This document shows, one piece after another, positions 9,044 through 17,456 of a stretch of DNA of 64,000 bases. The stretch lies in NCBI GenBank assembly GCA_023412215.1, contig JAEYNX010000014.1, forward strand, positions 124,001 to 188,000. The letters are read 5' to 3'. The translations under genes were made by a program, and so were the position numbers. The notes beneath the pieces were generated by a model. The model saw only the letters and a list, made by a program, of their open reading frames with translations. It ran no database searches and was not told the DNA's origin. How positions within the stretch are numbered: position 1 is the first letter of the stretch; each line of letters begins with the position of its first letter. The DNA is from Bacillota bacterium. GTDB taxonomy: Bacteria > Bacillota > Clostridia > Oscillospirales > Ruminococcaceae.

Positions 9044-9332
9044 GTACAGACAAAATACCGCCCTCTTCGCGCCTACATGGATTATATCAGAACTTTAGGG
9101 CGCTACCTATAGGCAAAAACATCGTTCGTTGTTTGACGTTATAAATCCTTTATCGGCAGTATTGATATACAAGCCATAAAACGGTTAATATTCTTATGGA
9201 AATTAACCAACGAATTCTCCATGTTACCCATCACACTTATCTACATATTATAGAAAACTCATGGGCCTGTCAAGTGTGCAGGCACGGGATACGGCACGGT
9301 TTTAGCCCTGTTTTGCGCCTGTTAAAGCCGCT

Positions 9333-9350
9333 TGCGTGCATTTGCACGCA
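9333..9350. repeat. Inverted repeat upstream of the sugar permease operon
   Basis: Two 8-bp arms (TGCGTGCA and TGCACGCA) are separated by TT. The repeat lies 156 bp before the first permease gene. It may be an operator for an activator or repressor of the transporter operon. It has no T-run and is unlikely to be a terminator. Confidence 0.45.
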
Positions 9351-9505
9351 GGGCGGAATCCCCAAAACACAAAATTATTCATCGCTTCTGCCCGCTAAAC
9401 CTACATCATTGATTGACGTTTGAAATCATTGCTGCACAACATTGCCGAAAACGGCTTTGATACCGCATAATTAGATCATTACAACGATCGGTCGGGGGGA
9501 TATTC

Positions 9506-10480
9506 ATGCAAAGCACTATGGCAGTAAACGCAAAAGGATCCGGCAAACACAAGCCCTTGCGCGTACATCTTCAGGAGTTTGCGAGGCAATGGGACCTGCA
9601 GCTGATGGTAATTCCGTCCATCATACTCCTGTTCATCTTCATGTACATACCGATGTACGGCCTGTTGATGGCTTTCCAGAACTACAAGCTGGGCGATCTG
9701 CCCGGTTTCAGCTCCTGGGCGGGGCTGACGCATTTTAAAATGCTGTTTAACAGCCCGGATTTTTTTACGATCATGCGCAACACCTTCGGTATGACCCTAT
9801 TAAAGCTCGCGATTAACTTTCCGATTCCCATTATTCTGGCGCTGTTGCTCAACGAGGTACGCGCCAAGCATTTTAAAGGAACCGTACAAACCATCTCATA
9901 TCTGCCCCACTTTGTATCGTGGGTAGTAGTGGCCGGTTTGACCTTTGATTTTCTCTCGGTGGACGGCGGTATGCTCAACACCCTTTTGATGAACCTGCAC
10001 CTGATTACCGAACCTATCAATTTTATGGGCGAGACAGGGTACTTCTGGCAGATTGTCGTATCTACCGACCTTTGGAAGGAGCTTGGATGGAACGCCATCA
10101 TCTACATATCGGCAATCTCCTCCATCGACACGGCGCTTTACGAGGCCGCGGAGATCGACGGCGCCGGAAGATTTAAGAAGATGTGGCACATCACCCTTTC
10201 CGGCATCAAGCCCACCATCATTATTCTGCTGATTCTGGCCGTCAGCAACCTGCTAAACGCGGGGTTTGAGCAGATTATGCTGCTCACCAACAACCTTGCC
10301 AACACCACTGTTCAGGATGTATCCGAGGTGCTCGACACCTACGTTTACCGCACGGGTATCTCTCAGATGCGCTATTCCTATGCCACGGCGGCGGGCCTTT
10401 TTAAGTCTATCGTGAGTGTGGCCCTGCTGACCATCGCAAACTACGTTGCGCGCTTCTTGGGGGAGGAAAGCCTCTGGTAA
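9506..10480 (+). CDS. Carbohydrate ABC transporter permease (LplB/YteP type)
   Basis: The 324-residue protein has six or so hydrophobic segments, starting with LMVIPSIILLFIFMYIPMYG (about residues 35-54). It carries the permease EAA loop as YEAAEIDGAGRFKKMWHITLSGIKP near residues 212-236, which docks on the ATPase subunit. It belongs to the family of LplB/YteP permeases that import complex oligosaccharides with a separate LipO-type binding protein. It heads an operon of two permeases, binding protein and two-component system, transcribed away from the phosphorylase operon. GGGGGATATTC precedes the ATG. No ATPase gene is present here; such systems usually share MsmX-type ATPases encoded elsewhere. 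Confidence 0.92.
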   Translation: MQSTMAVNAKGSGKHKPLRVHLQEFARQWDLQLMVIPSIILLFIFMYIPMYGLLMAFQNYKLGDLPGFSSWAGLTHFKMLFNSPDFFTIMRNTFGMTLLKLAINFPIPIILALLLNEVRAKHFKGTVQTISYLPHFVSWVVVAGLTFDFLSVDGGMLNTLLMNLHLITEPINFMGETGYFWQIVVSTDLWKELGWNAIIYISAISSIDTALYEAAEIDGAGRFKKMWHITLSGIKPTIIILLILAVSNLLNAGFEQIMLLTNNLANTTVQDVSEVLDTYVYRTGISQMRYSYATAAGLFKSIVSVALLTIANYVARFLGEESLW

Positions 10481-10558
10481 TACTATTCTTCATTATTTCA
10501 AATGGAATTTAGTATGAGGCCCTCGTGCAGTTAAAGATTCTGAATATAGGAGTTGACG

Positions 10559-11452
10559 ATGATGAAAAACAAAGCTGGGGAATATGCGGCGCAGGCAGTT
10601 ATCGGTTTAATACTGCTGATTATTGCCGCTGTGACCTTATTTCCGTTTTTAAATACACTTGCCGTTTCCTTCAATGCCGCGTACGATACGGCGAGAGGCG
10701 GCATCTACGTTTGGCCGCGCGTATTTACGCTTGAAAACTTTAAGGTAATTTTCGCCTTTCCAAACCTGTACAGTTCCTTTCTGATATCCGTGCTGAGAAC
10801 CTCTATCGGTTCTTTTATAAGCTTACTGGTTACCGGTATGTTTGCGTACGGGCTTTCCAAGCCCAATTTAAAAGGCAAAAACTTTTATATGGGTATGTCG
10901 ATCTTAACCATGTATTTCAGCGGCGGCTTAATTCCTTATTATCTGTTAATCCGCGGCCTGAAGCTTACCGACAACTTTTTAGTTTACATAATACCTTACG
11001 CAGTGGGTGTCTTTAACATGATCATTATGCGCACCTACTTTAAGAGCCTTCCCGAAGCGCTGGAGGAATCGGCCAAAATTGACGGCGCGGGCGTATTTAC
11101 CATCTTCTTTAAGATCGTAACGCCCCTCTCGGGCCCGATTATTGCGGTAATGATGCTGTTTAACGCCGTGTTCCAATGGAACAGCTGGTTCGACGCGAAC
11201 ATCTTTATTACCAAGCAGGAACTCAGACCGCTTCAGATGATTCTGATACGAATTATCGCTTCTTCCCGTGCGGATGAGGCCATTGCGAGCGCCGGAGCGG
11301 CAGCGAGCATACTGGATGCGCAAAAGATTATCAATGTCCGCTCCATCACAGCCTGTACCATCATTGTAACGGTGGTGCCGATTATTATCGTTTACCCTTT
11401 CTTGCAGCGTTATTTTGAAAAGGGTGTTATGATCGGCGCGGTAAAAGGCTGA
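10559..11452 (+). CDS. Carbohydrate ABC transporter permease (YtcP/AraQ type)
   Basis: This second permease of the pair is about 297 residues long, with six predicted membrane segments and the EAA loop EALEESAKIDGAGVFTIFFKIVTPL near the middle. It pairs with the upstream LplB-type permease to form the transmembrane channel. AGGAG ends at 10552, so the ATG at 10559 (6-nt spacing) or the next ATG at 10562 is preferred over the TTG at 10553. The ending KGVMIGAVKG is typical of the YtcP group. The gap between the permeases contains a copy of a TCAAATGGAATTTAG motif that recurs upstream of adenine deaminase. Confidence 0.92.
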   Translation: MMKNKAGEYAAQAVIGLILLIIAAVTLFPFLNTLAVSFNAAYDTARGGIYVWPRVFTLENFKVIFAFPNLYSSFLISVLRTSIGSFISLLVTGMFAYGLSKPNLKGKNFYMGMSILTMYFSGGLIPYYLLIRGLKLTDNFLVYIIPYAVGVFNMIIMRTYFKSLPEALEESAKIDGAGVFTIFFKIVTPLSGPIIAVMMLFNAVFQWNSWFDANIFITKQELRPLQMILIRIIASSRADEAIASAGAAASILDAQKIINVRSITACTIIVTVVPIIIVYPFLQRYFEKGVMIGAVKG

Positions 11453-11513
11453 TAAAATTGATGACAGGGGGCTTCCCTGCCTATATAATAAGAAACAAAG
11501 AGGAGGATCTTAC

Positions 11514-13202
11514 ATGAAAATGCGTCGCATGAAACTTATCGTGGCAATCGCACTCATGGCTTCCATGCTGGGAACGCTGTTGACCGGCTGCGGCACCGCG
11601 CAGCCCGCCGTGGACAGCACCCCGTCTGAGGTTAGTGAAGTGTCGTCTGCCGCAGAGTCTGCTGCCTCTGATGGCGGTTCTGTCTATGACACCTCTACTC
11701 CCGTACACTTTGTAGTATATTGGAACTATAGCTGGAAAGAGCTGCACAGAAAGTTTGAGGAAACCGCTATCGGTCAAGAGATTACAAAGCGCATGAACGC
11801 TACCATGGAAATTCAGACCCCCGGCGGCAACGAGAACGAAAAGCTCAGCCTGATGATCGCGTCGGACTCCCTGCCTGACGTCATCATGATGGACAGAAAC
11901 GAAGCTTACAAGAAGCTCATCGACCTTGATAAGCTGGTTGCTCTGGACGACTATTACAACAAGTATCCGGGCTACAGAGAGAATTCCGACCCCGCGACCG
12001 TTAACTTTGCAAAGGTAAACGACCATATCTACAGCTTGCTTAACTGGAATACCACCCCTGACCACCCCACCGGCAACGGCGGCTGGTTCGTAAACGAGAA
12101 GGTTTATAAGGATATGGGCTCCCCCGCGCTCAACACCCTTGACGACCTCTTCAACTACCTGTCTCAGGTGAAGTCTAAGGGCTATCAGGCAAACGGCAAG
12201 GACGTTGTTCCCATGCAGTTTGACTGCGGCAACTTCCAGGGCGGTATCTACCAGCTGTACTACAGCTTCGGCGGTATCGGCGTTGTAAATGAAGACATGG
12301 TATATCAGCCCGAGGGCAAGAACGAGCTGACCTTCTTCATGAACGACCCCCGTTGGGTTGACGCCATGGTATATGCCAACAAGCTTTGGAATGCCGGCCT
12401 CATCAACCAGGACTTCTTTGTAGAAACCGCTCAGCAGATGAACGACAAGCGTGACACCGGCCGTCTGGCGGTTTACACCGGCCCCAACGCCGTTAACGAA
12501 TGCAGAGACGGCACCAATGCTTGGAAGGCCCTTGAGCCCGATGCGAAGTACCTGTTCGTGGAGCCCCCGGCAGGCGGCGGCTTCGACCAGACCAAGATTG
12601 CCAACGCAACCTTTAAGACCCTCGGCTGGAACTCCATCTGCATCACCAAGAACGCAAAAGACCCCGAGAGGATCTATCAGGTGATGGACTGGATCGCAAC
12701 CGACGAAGGCCAGTTGATCACCTTCCACGGTCCTAAGGGCCTTTTGTGGGATGAGATCGACGAGAACGGCTACCCGATCTTCAAGAAGGTTCGTTCTTCC
12801 TTAACTCAGGAAGAGGATTGGGCCGGCGCGTTCGAGGAGTATTCGCTGCCCGGTATGTCGAAGTATGTTGACTTCAGCAAATCCGCTGCAAACGAAAAGC
12901 TTCCCGAAGACCAGAGAGACACTGTAATCTCCAACCAGTCCAAGATCAGCTGGAAGCATTCCGCCGACGTAACCGCTTACGAAGGCGTCTTCACCGCGGC
13001 GGACACTCCCGAGGGCATTGCGTTCAAGCAGGTTCAGGACTATGTAAGAAAGCAGCTGCCGAAGATGGTAATGGCTAAGGATGCCGAGGAGACCAAGGCT
13101 GTTATTCAGGAGACCATCGACCAGGTTTACAAGATGGACTTCAAGAGCGTTGAAGCTTACAAGACAAAGATCTGGCAGGATAACCTGACCAAGCTGAAGT
13201 AA
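11514..13202 (+). CDS. Extracellular solute-binding lipoprotein (LipO/LplA type)
   Basis: The 562-residue protein begins with a lipoprotein signal peptide ending in the lipobox LLTGC (Cys about residue 26), so it is predicted to be anchored outside the membrane. A Ser/Glu-rich linker follows, then a large type II periplasmic-binding fold (for example SLMIASDSLPDVIMMDRNEAY). The size is typical of binding proteins that partner LplB/YtcP permeases and take up oligosaccharides. It probably delivers the substrate that the divergent phosphorylases process; beta-glucan oligosaccharides are the best guess from context only. AGAGGAGG gives a strong RBS. A 14-bp stem terminator follows the stop. Confidence 0.92.
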   Translation: MKMRRMKLIVAIALMASMLGTLLTGCGTAQPAVDSTPSEVSEVSSAAESAASDGGSVYDTSTPVHFVVYWNYSWKELHRKFEETAIGQEITKRMNATMEIQTPGGNENEKLSLMIASDSLPDVIMMDRNEAYKKLIDLDKLVALDDYYNKYPGYRENSDPATVNFAKVNDHIYSLLNWNTTPDHPTGNGGWFVNEKVYKDMGSPALNTLDDLFNYLSQVKSKGYQANGKDVVPMQFDCGNFQGGIYQLYYSFGGIGVVNEDMVYQPEGKNELTFFMNDPRWVDAMVYANKLWNAGLINQDFFVETAQQMNDKRDTGRLAVYTGPNAVNECRDGTNAWKALEPDAKYLFVEPPAGGGFDQTKIANATFKTLGWNSICITKNAKDPERIYQVMDWIATDEGQLITFHGPKGLLWDEIDENGYPIFKKVRSSLTQEEDWAGAFEEYSLPGMSKYVDFSKSAANEKLPEDQRDTVISNQSKISWKHSADVTAYEGVFTAADTPEGIAFKQVQDYVRKQLPKMVMAKDAEETKAVIQETIDQVYKMDFKSVEAYKTKIWQDNLTKLK

Positions 13203-13229
13203 AGCCCAAGCGACTACCCGGCATAAACC

Positions 13230-13263
13230 AGACCTGAGCGAAATAATTTCGCTCAGGTCTTTT
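13230..13263 (+). terminator. Intrinsic terminator after the binding-protein gene
   Basis: A perfect 14-bp stem (arms 13230-13243 and 13247-13260, beginning AGACCTGAGCG) with a TAA loop runs into four T. It lies 27 bp after the lipoprotein stop and 45 bp before the YesN start. It probably makes transporter mRNA more abundant than the two-component mRNA by partial readthrough. Confidence 0.85.
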
Positions 13264-13307
13264 CTGCCGAGTAGTTTTGCGTTATGATGAAACGGGGGGT
13301 ATCTGCG

Positions 13308-14927
13308 ATGTTTAAGCTTGTGATTGTAGACGACGAAAAACTTGACCGCGAAGGTCTGCAGGCGCAGATAGACTGGAAGGCCCTGAATATCGACACCGTA
13401 ATGACCGCAAAGAACGGTTATGAAGGGATAAAGATTATAGAAACCCTGCAGCCCGATATCTTGATCAGCGACATCAAGATGCCGGGCATGAGCGGCCTTA
13501 CCCTCGCCGAGCAGGCACTCGCCATGCTGCCCGGCCTAAAGGTGATTTTCACCAGCGGGTTTGACGACTTTGAGTATGTCAGAACCGCCTTAAAGATGGA
13601 CGCATTTGAATATATTCTAAAGCCTGTGGATACCGGCGAGCTGTTAAACGCCCTGAAACAGGCTATCGGCGAGATCATACGCGAAAACAAGGCAAAGGAA
13701 GAAGCCAAGCACCTGCTGGAGCGTGTAAACGAAACCAAACCGCTTCTGCTGCAAAAATTCTGGCGGGAGCTGTTATATGCGGGCACCGACCGTGCTAAGA
13801 TTGCAGAAAAGCTCAAGGACTTCGATATTACGCTTACCGACGGATGCCTGATAGCCCTTTTGTGCGAGATAGACGACTATAAGACGCAGCTTACGGATAA
13901 GGGTCCGGAGCTAAATGCCCTAACGGGCCAGGTGATCGGCGAAATGGCGGCCAAGCTGGTGACGGAGGGCTGTGCCACGGAGTATGTACAGCTGGAGGAG
14001 GCGCGGTTTGTCGTCGTTTTAAGCTTTGAGCCCCCGCTCCCCGCCGAGCATACACGCGACCTTGCGCGCCACGCGGCCAAAAGCATTATTCAGGCGGTAA
14101 AGGATCATCTGGATATCAGCCTTACCGTGGGGGTGGGCTGCGCCGTCACGGCTTTTACAGAGCTTTCTCTCTCCTACGACGAGTGCTGCAAGGCGGTGCT
14201 GCAGAAGATGTTTGTGGGCAAGGGTGGCGTGCTGTTTTATTACCCCAAAACCGGCAGCCGCGGCACCATCATCGATATACAGAATATCGGCAACCAACTG
14301 ATGCAGAGCATTACGGCAATAGACATGAACAAGGCCGTTTATTACATAGACAATCTGTTTGACAGCATTGAAGCCGGCAACATCTACGACAAGCGTTATG
14401 TGCAGAACTGCTGCTTTAACATCATCAGCCGCATCGAGATCACGCTGACAGATATGAATGAGACCTTGGACGCCATCTTTGGCGAGAACGAATCGTTATT
14501 GTGGGAGAAGCTCATCCGCTTTGAAACCATCCTTGACATAAGGCAGTGGCTTAAGAATGTTTTTCGCGCGGTGCTCGAGTACCTTGACAACAAGCGGTCC
14601 AAGAAAAACCGCCGGATCATCGAGCAGCTGCTCGAGTATATCGAGGGGCATTACAACGAGGAGCTTACCCTCAAGCAGGCCGCAGCCTATTTTTATTACT
14701 CCCCCAACCACTTGGGCTACCTTTTTAAAGAGGAAACCGGGCAGGGCTTTACCGAGTACCTGACCGAACTGCGCATGAAAAAGGCCGCCGAGCTGCTGAC
14801 CACCTCGCAGCTGAAGATGTACGAGATTGCAGGCCGCGTAGGGTATAAAAACATCTCCTCCTTCATCAATCAGTTTAAGCTCAGCAAGAGCATGACCCCG
14901 ACGGAATACCGCGAGACCTGCATCTAG
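13308..14927 (+). CDS. YesN-type response regulator, REC plus AraC helix-turn-helix
   Basis: The receiver domain (residues about 1-125) shows VDDEK at the start, the phospho-acceptor in ILISDIKMPG (about residue 55), and the conserved Lys in YILKPVD. A long middle region follows, and the last 100 residues form an AraC-type DNA-binding domain (YIEGHYNEELTLKQAAAYFY and FINQFKLSKSMTPTEYRE). It is paired with the YesM kinase downstream and probably activates the adjacent transporter operon. Start choice: the ATG at 13308 lies 8 nt after GGGGGG, and the protein then begins MFKLVIVDDE as in relatives. The upstream ATGs at 13284 and 13287 have no RBS. The product is 539 residues. Confidence 0.93.
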   Translation: MFKLVIVDDEKLDREGLQAQIDWKALNIDTVMTAKNGYEGIKIIETLQPDILISDIKMPGMSGLTLAEQALAMLPGLKVIFTSGFDDFEYVRTALKMDAFEYILKPVDTGELLNALKQAIGEIIRENKAKEEAKHLLERVNETKPLLLQKFWRELLYAGTDRAKIAEKLKDFDITLTDGCLIALLCEIDDYKTQLTDKGPELNALTGQVIGEMAAKLVTEGCATEYVQLEEARFVVVLSFEPPLPAEHTRDLARHAAKSIIQAVKDHLDISLTVGVGCAVTAFTELSLSYDECCKAVLQKMFVGKGGVLFYYPKTGSRGTIIDIQNIGNQLMQSITAIDMNKAVYYIDNLFDSIEAGNIYDKRYVQNCCFNIISRIEITLTDMNETLDAIFGENESLLWEKLIRFETILDIRQWLKNVFRAVLEYLDNKRSKKNRRIIEQLLEYIEGHYNEELTLKQAAAYFYYSPNHLGYLFKEETGQGFTEYLTELRMKKAAELLTTSQLKMYEIAGRVGYKNISSFINQFKLSKSMTPTEYRETCI

Positions 14928-14941
14928 CGGCAATTAATCTG

Positions 14942-14973
14942 TAAACGCTCTGTGCAATTGCAGAAAGCGTTTA
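14942..14973. promoter_or_regulatory. 32-bp dyad, candidate operator before the YesM kinase gene
   Basis: Outer arms TAAACGCT and AGCGTTTA flank an inner palindrome TGCAATTGCA, with three bases on each side, giving one symmetric 32-bp dyad. It sits 14 bp after the YesN stop and 70 bp before the kinase start. Its two-level symmetry suggests a protein binding site rather than a terminator, since no T-run follows. Confidence 0.5.
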
Positions 14974-15042
14974 AAAGGCAATGGCGCACAGCTTAAACGG
15001 CATTCGTATAACCGCCAAATCAGACAGAAGGGGCCGAAGTGG

Positions 15043-16917
15043 ATGAAGTTAAAGATGCCACACATTTTTCACGCCGTCACCACTGCGTTTTATCACTTAA
15101 AGATACGTTATAAGCTGGCCCTATCTTATTTTCTCGTAACCATCATCCCGGTGGTGGCCATCAGCTACATCAGCTATACCTCCACCCTGCAGTACGTGCA
15201 GTCGCAGAATGCCGTTACCATCTCCAGCACCCAGCAGCAGTACGACATCAACATCACAAACCGCCTCAAGTCGATTGTAAACCTTGCGCAGTCGATCAAC
15301 CTCAACCGCAGTATTCAGGATTACCTGTTCAGCAACACCTCTACGAGCTACCTTGAATACAGCTTTACCTACGACTTTTTAACCCCCTTTTTAACGGCGC
15401 TGCTGCAATCCACCGGCGCGGGCATCCATCTGGACGTGGTGCACTATAATAACCTGTACAGCGATATTATGAACAACTACGTGCATGATACGGCGGATTC
15501 CGCCGCACCCGAGCGGCTCGACAGCCAGATTCTGCCCGGGCGCGCCACCTTTAACATCTACAAGGTTGCCCGCGTGGCCGACAAGGAATGGTTTCAGTAC
15601 ATCGAAAAGAATGTCAACGACTATATGTGGCTGCAGATAGAGGATGACGCGAAGTACGACAACATCACACTGGCTAAGCCTCTTTATAACTTTCTATACA
15701 CGGTCGACCATCCCGTGGGTTACCTTATTATTACGGTAAAGCTGCAGGACATTATCGAGAACGCGCCCAATACCGGCGACAATACCGACATCACCCATCT
15801 GGTGTTTGACGCACATGGCAAGCTGCTTTCGGTAGACCCCGACAAGCGGGCGTTTTACCGGGAGCATAAGCAGGAGCTCACGCCCTACATCCTTGGCGGC
15901 GAAACCGGGAAAAGCATCTTTTTAAAAGACTACGTGCTGATGAAAGGGGTCAACGCGATAAACGGTTGGAACATTGTGACCGTCGCCCCCATCAAGCGCA
16001 TGAACGAGAATATAGAGAAGATACGCAACGCGACGCTGCTCTACGGCATGATTGCGCTCATCATCCTGTTTATTGTCACCAACCTGCTGGCGGCCTCCTT
16101 CTCCAACCGCATCATCGGTATTACCCGCCGCATGCAGAAGGTGCAGAGCAACAATCTAAACCACAAGGTAAGCGATCCCTACAACGACGAGATCGGTTTT
16201 CTCGCGCGCACCTTTAACGAGATGACCGAGCGCATGGAGAACCTGATACGCGACAACTATCAGGCCAATATCGACAAAAAAGAGGCGCAGCTCAAGGCGC
16301 TGCAGGCGCAGATCAACCCGCATTTTCTGTATAACTCCCTCTCTAGCATCAGCCGTCTGGGCGATATCGGCGACAAAGAGAGGATCAAAACGATGGTAAG
16401 GGCGCTTACCACCTTTTACCGCATGACGCTCAATAAGGGCAACGACCTGATCAAGATCTCGGACGAGCTGGAACAGGTGAAGGCCTACACCCAGATTTAC
16501 AAGATACGCAAGGGCGACGATTTTAACATCTGTTATAAAATCGACGAGGCCGCGCTCAGCTTCGACACCGTAAAGGTTATCCTGCAGCCGTTTATCGAAA
16601 ATGTGCTGGAGCACGGCGTCTACACCCGCGAAACCCCCATCAACATCATCCTTTCGGTTGCGCTGCAGGAGCAGGATGTGGTGTTTGAGATCATCGACGA
16701 CGGCGTCGGCATCCCGCCCAAAAAGCTCAATACCCTGCTTTCCGCAAAGCGGGAGCACACGAGCGGCTACGGCATTAAAAACGTGGACGACCGCATCAAG
16801 CTGCAATTCGGCGCGGGTTACGGCGTTAAGATCTTCAGCCGCGTAGGCATCGGCACCAAGGTGACGCTGCGTATCCCGCAGTTTAAGCGCCAGCAGGAGA
16901 TCAACCGGGGTAACTGA
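15043..16917 (+). CDS. YesM-type sensor histidine kinase
   Basis: The 624-residue protein has a transmembrane helix near residues 25-45, an extracytoplasmic sensor region of about 280 residues, and a second helix near residues 332-352. A HAMP linker (about residues 353-405) and a His_kinase domain follow. The phospho-acceptor His lies in the motif INPHFLYNSLSSIS near residue 426, and a HATPase_c domain (FIENVLEHGV, IIDDGVGIP, GYGIKNVDDRI) closes the protein. Kinases of this LytS/YesM type sense sugars or binding-protein states and phosphorylate the neighbouring YesN regulator. GAAGGGG precedes the ATG at about 12 nt. Confidence 0.94.
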   Translation: MKLKMPHIFHAVTTAFYHLKIRYKLALSYFLVTIIPVVAISYISYTSTLQYVQSQNAVTISSTQQQYDINITNRLKSIVNLAQSINLNRSIQDYLFSNTSTSYLEYSFTYDFLTPFLTALLQSTGAGIHLDVVHYNNLYSDIMNNYVHDTADSAAPERLDSQILPGRATFNIYKVARVADKEWFQYIEKNVNDYMWLQIEDDAKYDNITLAKPLYNFLYTVDHPVGYLIITVKLQDIIENAPNTGDNTDITHLVFDAHGKLLSVDPDKRAFYREHKQELTPYILGGETGKSIFLKDYVLMKGVNAINGWNIVTVAPIKRMNENIEKIRNATLLYGMIALIILFIVTNLLAASFSNRIIGITRRMQKVQSNNLNHKVSDPYNDEIGFLARTFNEMTERMENLIRDNYQANIDKKEAQLKALQAQINPHFLYNSLSSISRLGDIGDKERIKTMVRALTTFYRMTLNKGNDLIKISDELEQVKAYTQIYKIRKGDDFNICYKIDEAALSFDTVKVILQPFIENVLEHGVYTRETPINIILSVALQEQDVVFEIIDDGVGIPPKKLNTLLSAKREHTSGYGIKNVDDRIKLQFGAGYGVKIFSRVGIGTKVTLRIPQFKRQQEINRGN

Positions 16918-16927
16918 GAACATGTAA

Positions 16928-16970
16928 AAAACCCCGCTGCGGGCTGTCCTACAAGCCGCAGCGGGGTTTT
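16928..16970. terminator. Bidirectional intrinsic terminator
   Basis: A 15-bp stem (arms AAAACCCCGCTGCGG at 16928-16942 and its complement at 16956-16970) is flanked by A-run and T-run, so it can terminate both the kinase mRNA and the leftward CheX-type mRNA. Confidence 0.85.
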
Positions 16971-16988
16971 CTTCTGTCTATCCGAAAG

Positions 16989-17456
16989 CTACGCGGTTTT
17001 GAGCGCGACGTCAAAATCGATGGTGCCGACGTCCTCGAGCTCCATGGGGATGCTCACGACACTGTGCGCGGAGGTGAGCGAGAACTGCTCGCCCAGCATC
17101 ACGGTGGGCGGTGTGATGTCTATCTGTATACTGTCCTTGCTGATGTTGGAGCAGGCGTTGCCCATAATCATGTTGCACAGCTCGCTGACCGCGCTGATCA
17201 CCAGCTCGCCCACGCCGTCGAGCTCCATGCCGCCCAGCAGTTCGGAGGCGATTTCGCACCCCGTGCGGGTATTCATGGTCATGTAGAGGTTGCCCTGCAG
17301 GTCGCCGATCAGCTCGATCATCACGGCGATGTCGCCGCCGCAGTTATCTTTTTGCAATAAGCTCGCACCCTTGCAGGTGATGCGCCGCTGTGAGAAGGAT
17401 TCAAACACGGTGTTGATAGCGTCTATTATTCCTGTAACTTGGTTGTTGGTCATCAT
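16989..17456 (-). CDS. cheX: CheX-type chemotaxis phosphatase domain protein
   Basis: This 155-residue protein looks like CheX/CheC-family phosphatases, which remove phosphate from CheY. The single recognisable active-site signature E-x3-N is in SELCNMIMGNACSN (about residues 90-103). It lacks the second motif seen in CheC, which is typical for CheX. Its start overlaps the stop of the upstream kinase gene by one base (TAATG), implying translational coupling. With the CheA-like kinase and the CheY-like protein it forms a three-gene phosphorelay unit. No flagellar or other chemotaxis genes are in the window, so a role outside motility is possible. Confidence 0.82.
   Translation of the reverse strand: MMTNNQVTGIIDAINTVFESFSQRRITCKGASLLQKDNCGGDIAVMIELIGDLQGNLYMTMNTRTGCEIASELLGGMELDGVGELVISAVSELCNMIMGNACSNISKDSIQIDITPPTVMLGEQFSLTSAHSVVSIPMELEDVGTIDFDVALKTA

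Larger units (their letters stand above)
8951..9505. other. Divergent regulatory region between glucan operon and ABC operon
   Basis: This 555-bp AT-richer gap holds no credible gene. It contains the 20-bp palindrome at 9024-9043 and a second inverted repeat at 9333-9350. A minus-strand TATAAT (complement of 9081-9086) could serve the GH30 operon, though its -35 is poor. That would place the palindrome about 30-50 bases into the leftward transcript. No clear sigma-A promoter for the rightward transporter operon could be placed by eye. Confidence 0.6.

Noticed and set aside
9196..9423. 75-codon open frame in the divergent sugar regulatory region
   Set aside because: It has no RBS, low coding quality and overlaps an inverted repeat. 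It is treated as non-coding.
11481..12728. Minus-strand open frame of 415 codons
   Set aside because: It is antisense to the solute-binding lipoprotein gene, has low-complexity Val/Gly/His text and no RBS. The plus-strand gene is certain.
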